Source: an uncultured Erythrobacteraceae bacterium (lineage in GTDB: Bacteria > Pseudomonadota > Alphaproteobacteria > Sphingomonadales > Sphingomonadaceae). From it: a stretch of DNA of 9,581 nt. The stretch covers positions 1 to 9,581 of the forward strand of contig CATMNW010000068.1 of NCBI GenBank assembly GCA_950071875.1, given 5' to 3'. This document shows, one piece after another, positions 6,574 through 9,581 of this stretch (position 1 is the first letter of the stretch; the number at the start of each line of letters is the position of its first letter). Both the position numbers and the translations under genes were made by a program. A model generated the notes under the pieces. The model was not told where the DNA came from. It worked only from the letters and a program-made list of their open reading frames with translations, and made no database searches.

Positions 6574-7743
6574 ATGAGCGGCCCGGCAATCCAGGAACAC
6601 GGCAATAGCAACCATATCGCTTTCGCGGCGTTGGCGGCGCTTGTCATACTGCCCTTCGTCCTGCTCGGACTATTCCATCAGGAAGCCGACGGCGATGGAC
6701 CATCGGAAGCAATCGTCGAAACAGGCCCCGAACTGCCCGACCTGCCAGCCGCAGCAGACGATACGGTCGTTTTGTCGCAGCTTGCCGGGGATGATGCGCA
6801 GGCGCGCAATGCCGCTGTAGGGTTCGCGGCGATCGGCCCGGGCACGGCCCTGCCTTTCGCATTTCGCGGATCGTCCGATGACCGCAACCGCGCCCGTGAC
6901 TGCCTTGCGCTTGCCGGAATGGCCGAAGCCGGTGGTGGGGATACCGACCAGCGCGCCGTGATGCAGGTGATCCTCAACCGGGTGCGCCATCCGGCCTTTG
7001 CAGGAACGGTTTGCGGTGTGGTGTTCGAAGGATCGCAGCGCGTCACCGGCTGCCAGTTCAGCTTTACCTGTGACGGCTCGCTAGCGCGGCGTTACTCCGA
7101 TGCAGCCTGGGCGAGCGCCCGTGCGCGCGCGGAAGCCATGCTCGGTGGTGCAACCGAAGCAAGTGTTGGCAACGCCACCCATTTCCATGCGGATTACGTC
7201 TATCCCTGGTGGAGCGACAAGCTGGACAAGGTCGCCAAGGTCGGCCCACATATCTTCTTCCGCTGGCGCGGGTTCTGGGGCACGCGCGATGCATTGTCGG
7301 CGCGATATGGAGGGGCGGAGCCCGACCCCATGGGCCTGCGCAAAACCGCGCTGGAAGTTGCGCGGACCAATCCGCTGCCGAGCCTGCTGGAAAGCGGTGA
7401 GACGGTGACCAGCATCACCTCGCCGGTTGCCGAAGTTGTGGCAGATAGCCCGCGGCCCTCTTCACCGGGCGCTGGCGTGCATTTCGTTATCGTCGGACCG
7501 TCGGATGCGCCCGGCGCGCTGGTGGAGCGTGCGCGCAGCTTGTGCTCGGGCGGCGGATATTGCCGGGTGCAGGGCTGGACAGATAGCGGACAGGTTCCCT
7601 CCGCCCTGCCCCTGACCGACGAGGCCCGGCGCACCATGCGGTTCAGCTTTGCCCTCGACGCGCGCGGCACCGAAGCGGTCTTTTTCGATTGCCGGATATT
7701 TCCCTCGCCCGAAACCGGGACCTGCCTACCCCCGAGGCCGTAA
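6574..7743 (+). CDS. Membrane-anchored SleB-type cell-wall hydrolase
   Basis: The 389-residue protein has one N-terminal transmembrane segment (about 14-35, FAALAALVILPFVLLGLF), a low-complexity acidic linker (about 36-100) and a Hydrolase_2/SleB domain (about 105-230) with the candidate catalytic glutamate E118. Family signatures seen are ILNRVRHPAFAGTVCGVVF, GCQFSFTCDGS, NATHFHADYVYPWW and KVGPHIFFR. SleB-type enzymes cleave the glycan strand of peptidoglycan, and here the domain would lie in the periplasm. The usual E-x-R/A-x-E surroundings of the glutamate are replaced by AEAGGGD, a mild departure. A C-terminal part of about 150 residues, not recognised, ends in a Cys-rich section (SLCSGGGYC, FDCRIF, TGTCLPP) that could be disulfide-bonded. 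The start ATG at 6574 has no clear ribosome site. It begins 38 bases after hemA and may be read with it. The family is secure; substrate and role are not. Confidence 0.88.
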   Translation: MSGPAIQEHGNSNHIAFAALAALVILPFVLLGLFHQEADGDGPSEAIVETGPELPDLPAAADDTVVLSQLAGDDAQARNAAVGFAAIGPGTALPFAFRGSSDDRNRARDCLALAGMAEAGGGDTDQRAVMQVILNRVRHPAFAGTVCGVVFEGSQRVTGCQFSFTCDGSLARRYSDAAWASARARAEAMLGGATEASVGNATHFHADYVYPWWSDKLDKVAKVGPHIFFRWRGFWGTRDALSARYGGAEPDPMGLRKTALEVARTNPLPSLLESGETVTSITSPVAEVVADSPRPSSPGAGVHFVIVGPSDAPGALVERARSLCSGGGYCRVQGWTDSGQVPSALPLTDEARRTMRFSFALDARGTEAVFFDCRIFPSPETGTCLPPRP

Positions 7744-7750
7744 GGGATTT

Positions 7751-7785
7751 TGCGCAGGCCGCTGGCCGCGCTACTCGTCTGCGCA
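7751..7785. other. Stem-loop between the hydrolase and nitroreductase genes
   Basis: The arms TGCGCAG (7751-7757) and CTGCGCA (7779-7785) are perfect complements. An alternative inner hairpin, GGCC-GCT-GGCC, lies at 7757-7767. It sits eight bases after the hydrolase stop and just before the nitroreductase ribosome site. There is no T-run downstream, so it is not a classical terminator; it may slow transcription or stabilise the 3' end. Confidence 0.3.
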
Positions 7786-7790
7786 CAGGC

Positions 7791-7797
7791 AGAGGAG
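7791..7797 (+). promoter_or_regulatory. Ribosome binding site deciding the nitroreductase start
   Basis: AGAGGAG lies eight bases before the ATG at 7806. It selects this ATG over the upstream in-frame codon at 7689, which would overlap the hydrolase gene. Confidence 0.75.
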
Positions 7798-7805
7798 TAC
7801 ACACG

Positions 7806-8501
7806 ATGAGCGGCAACCCGGACATGACTTTCGACGAGGTGGTATTGGGCCGCCGTTCCATCCGCGGGTATCTCGACAAGCCGGTACCACGCGACTTGAT
7901 CGAGGAAGTGCTCCGGCTTGCCATGCGCTCGCCGTCCTCGATGAATACGCAGCCCTACAATTTCCATGTCATAACCGGCGAACCGCTCGATGCCATCCGC
8001 AAGGGCAATACCGAACGCATCCTGGCCGGCGAGCCCGACAGCCGCGAATTCCGCCGTGGCGAGCCATTTGCCGGCAAGCACCGCGATCGGCAGGTAGGCT
8101 GTGCTATCCAGCTGTTCGAGGCAATGGGCATCGAGCGCGACGACAAGGAAAAGCGGCAGGACTGGGTGCTTCGCGGTTTCCGCCAGTTCGACGCGCCGGT
8201 CTGTGTGATCGTCACTTACGACAAGGAGCTGTCGGGCAGCGACGATACGCCGTTCGACTGCGGTGCGGTAACCACCGCGCTCGTCAACGCCGCCTGGAGC
8301 CGCGGGCTCGGCTGCGTGATCAATTCGCAAGGCATCATGCAATCGCCTGTCGTGCGCGAACATGCCCATATCCCCGATGACCAGGTGATCATGAAAGCCG
8401 TCGCCATGGGGTGGCCTGACGAGGAATTCCCCGCCAATCCGGTAAAGATCACCCGCCGTTCGGTAGACGAAGCCGCACGATTCGTGGGCTTCGAGGATTA
8501 G
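7806..8501 (+). CDS. Nitroreductase-family FMN oxidoreductase
   Basis: The 231-residue protein is of normal length for the NfsB/NfnB-like nitroreductase family, dimeric cytoplasmic flavoproteins that use NAD(P)H to reduce nitro groups, quinones or other electrophiles. Visible FMN-contact motifs are RRSIRGYLDKPVP (about 16-28), SPSSMNTQPYNFHV (about 43-56) and GLGCVINSQGI, followed by AMGWPDEEFPANP and the C-terminal RRSVDEAARFVGF. The start at ATG 7806 has an excellent ribosome site (AGAGGAG) 62 bases after the hydrolase stop, so it can be read from the same transcript. The real substrate cannot be told from sequence; such proteins next to cell-wall genes have no known link. The family call is secure and the function general. 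Confidence 0.92.
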   Translation: MSGNPDMTFDEVVLGRRSIRGYLDKPVPRDLIEEVLRLAMRSPSSMNTQPYNFHVITGEPLDAIRKGNTERILAGEPDSREFRRGEPFAGKHRDRQVGCAIQLFEAMGIERDDKEKRQDWVLRGFRQFDAPVCVIVTYDKELSGSDDTPFDCGAVTTALVNAAWSRGLGCVINSQGIMQSPVVREHAHIPDDQVIMKAVAMGWPDEEFPANPVKITRRSVDEAARFVGFED

Positions 8502-8572
8502 GCGGATAGCCCCGTCGCGTCCGCGCACGAGGCTTGAACGGTTCACCGCAGCACAGACCCCGCCTGTCCAAT

Positions 8573-8602
8573 TTGGCGGAAATGTGGCGAGATTGGTTCA
8601 TT
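8573..8602 (+). promoter_or_regulatory. Weak candidate promoter for the OmpA-like gene
   Basis: TTGGCG (8573-8578) and TTCATT (8597-8602) are separated by 18 bases. This would start a transcript near 8608, right at the first stem of the folded leader. Matches are partial and the call is tentative. Confidence 0.25.
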
Positions 8603-8605
8603 AGG

Positions 8606-8778
8606 GTGCAAGGCGGTGGCCGACAGGCACCTCCGCCTCGCAAGGATGCACGGCAACCGCCGGGTGTCCGGATCAATCATTGGGGGCTCTTCATACCGGC
8701 CCTGTTGTCCGGGGGGACGGCAGAGCGCGCGACAGGAAGTTTCGAACGTCGTGGCCGGTTCGTAAAGGAGCATAGCAA
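8606..8778 (+). promoter_or_regulatory. Structured leader upstream of the OmpA-like gene
   Basis: This gene-free leader can form several stems. GTGCA (8606-8610) pairs with TGCAC (8647-8651) and encloses an interrupted hairpin from AGGC (8611-8614) to GCCT (8635-8638) with a GACA loop. A small CGGC-AACC-GCCG hairpin follows at 8651-8662. Close to the start codon, ACCGGCC (8695-8701) is a perfect complement of GGCCGGT (8753-8759), while CGAAC (8743-8747) is a perfect complement of GTTCG (8758-8762). These last two pairings exclude each other and end one to five bases before the ribosome site AAAGGAG (8764-8770). I do not recognise a known riboswitch. Pairings are read by eye; any regulatory role is inference. 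Confidence 0.35.
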
Positions 8779-9581
8779 GTGAACATTTCCAACACCAAGC
8801 CCGCACTGGCCGCAGCACTCGCAATGGCGGTGGCGCCGATCGCAGGTACCGTGTCGGCACAGGAATTGCCCGCCGGGAGCTACGAGGCACAGGCAGGCGA
8901 CATTACCGTGACCGGCACCATGCCGTCAGATCTGTCGCAGATGCCCGAAGGTCCGACGATCGAGGGTGTCATCTCGGCACGACAGGATGATCGTATCCAA
9001 GTCACGACCGAGACCGGTGAACGCACCGTTGTAGGCATCAGCCCGACCACCGAAATCCGCAGCAGCGGCGGCTTCCTCGGCTTGAACAAGGACCAGCTTG
9101 CCAATGCCGACCTGCTGAACGGCCTGCCGGTCGAAATCGACACCGTGCAGTGGGCCAATCGTGGCCTGATCGCCACGAAGGTTGCGCTCAAGTCCAAGGA
9201 TCTCAAGACGGCGCGCATGATCCATAACGGTACCGACCAGCGCTTCACCGCCAACGAAGCGGCGACCGAAGCGCTTCGTGGTCGTGTTGCCAACATCGAC
9301 GAATATAACGTCAAGGGCACGACCAACGTCTATTTCGATACCGCGCAGCATAACCTGAGTTCGGAATCGCGTGCCAAGCTGTGCCAGGCTGCACAGCAGG
9401 CAGAAGCGACCGACAACGCATTGCTGCTGGTCGTCGGTTATACCGATTCGACCGGTGACTATGAATTCAATCAGGAACTGAGCGAGAAGCGTGCGACGCG
9501 CGTCGTCAACTTCCTCCAGCAGGAATGCAAATGGGCCCCGTATCGCATGATGACGCCGACCGGCATGGCCGAGGCGGATCC
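8779..9581 (+). CDS. Exported protein with OmpA-like peptidoglycan-binding domain, C-terminus cut by window edge
   Basis: The reading frame starts at GTG 8779, with the strong ribosome site AAAGGAG eight bases upstream, and runs off the right edge after 267 codons. Residues 1-27 form a signal peptide with a likely cut at VSA/QE. A region of about residues 55-155 (EGVISARQDDRIQVTTETG onward) reads as a small beta-rich module resembling DUF5666/OB-like domains. From about residue 180 comes an OmpA_C-like domain: NVYFDTAQHNLSSESRAKL, then GYTDSTGDYEFNQELSEKRA. D223 and R238 are fifteen residues apart, as are the diaminopimelate-binding Asp and Arg of other OmpA domains (D271/R286 in Acinetobacter baumannii OmpA). 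C202 and C250 could form a disulfide. There is no N-terminal beta-barrel or lipoprotein box, so it is probably periplasmic and bound to the cell wall. OmpA-domain identity is secure; the rest is inferred. Confidence 0.88.
   Translation, partial: MNISNTKPALAAALAMAVAPIAGTVSAQELPAGSYEAQAGDITVTGTMPSDLSQMPEGPTIEGVISARQDDRIQVTTETGERTVVGISPTTEIRSSGGFLGLNKDQLANADLLNGLPVEIDTVQWANRGLIATKVALKSKDLKTARMIHNGTDQRFTANEAATEALRGRVANIDEYNVKGTTNVYFDTAQHNLSSESRAKLCQAAQQAEATDNALLLVVGYTDSTGDYEFNQELSEKRATRVVNFLQQECKWAPYRMMTPTGMAEAD

Noticed and set aside
7689..7805. Upstream extension of the nitroreductase frame
   Set aside because: It overlaps the end of the hydrolase gene and lacks family similarity; the ATG at 7806 has a strong ribosome site.
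8502..8524. GCGGA/TCCGC pairing after the nitroreductase stop as a terminator
   Set aside because: The stem is only five bases with a 13-base loop and has no T-run.
7200..8546. 448-codon minus-strand frame opposite the nitroreductase and hydrolase genes
   Set aside because: It is antisense to two clear genes and has no recognisable domain; long antisense frames are expected at this GC content.
8606..8700. Known riboswitch (cobalamin, glycine, FMN, TPP, SAM) in the leader
   Set aside because: None of the conserved boxes of these classes is present; only generic stems are seen.
9576..9581. GGATCC (BamHI) exactly at the right end, suggesting a cloned fragment boundary
   Set aside because: Another GGATCC is present near 210-215 and the left end shows no matching site, so it may be coincidence; it says nothing about biology.

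Overview
The window looks like chromosomal DNA from a GC-rich alphaproteobacterium. It most resembles Sphingomonadales and probably Erythrobacteraceae. The reasons are a Shemin-pathway HemA (5-aminolevulinate synthase, an alphaproteobacterial trait), a sphingomonad-style SleB cell-wall hydrolase, the gene order topA-dprA-plsY / murI-hemA, and a short intergenic element of the 'AAGCTTGTCGAAG' kind that I recall as very common in sphingomonad genomes. The taxonomic call is inference; no rRNA is present.

Left half (1-4237, minus strand). Read in the direction of transcription, the order is plsY (lysophosphatidate synthesis), dprA (DNA-processing/RecA-loading protein, overlapping plsY by 4 bases), an unrecognised four-helix membrane protein that overlaps the end of dprA, and topA (DNA topoisomerase I, whose C-terminus is cut by the window edge). 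The membrane ORF is clearly lower in GC than its neighbours and looks like a later insertion between dprA and topA. topA appears to have its own promoter, and the predicted start of its transcript lies in a 26-base perfectly alternating purine-pyrimidine tract.

Centre (4238-4385) is a divergent intergenic region holding the interspersed-repeat-like element and probable start signals for both directions.

Right half (4386-9581, plus strand). The genes are murI (glutamate racemase, D-Glu for peptidoglycan), hemA (first step of haem synthesis), a membrane-anchored SleB-type cell-wall hydrolase, a nitroreductase-family flavoprotein, and an exported protein with a C-terminal OmpA-like peptidoglycan-binding domain, cut by the right edge. 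A 277-base gene-free stretch before the last gene can form several stem-loops, two of which are mutually exclusive and lie just upstream of its ribosome binding site.

The gene content is mostly core housekeeping, with an envelope theme (plsY, murI, sleB, ompA-like). I found no CRISPR, transposase, phage gene, tRNA or defence system. The points most worth following are the possible Z-DNA tract at topA, the folded leader of the OmpA-like gene and the foreign-looking membrane ORF. Non-ATG starts are frequent: plsY, dprA, hemA and the OmpA-like gene use GTG, and murI probably uses TTG.
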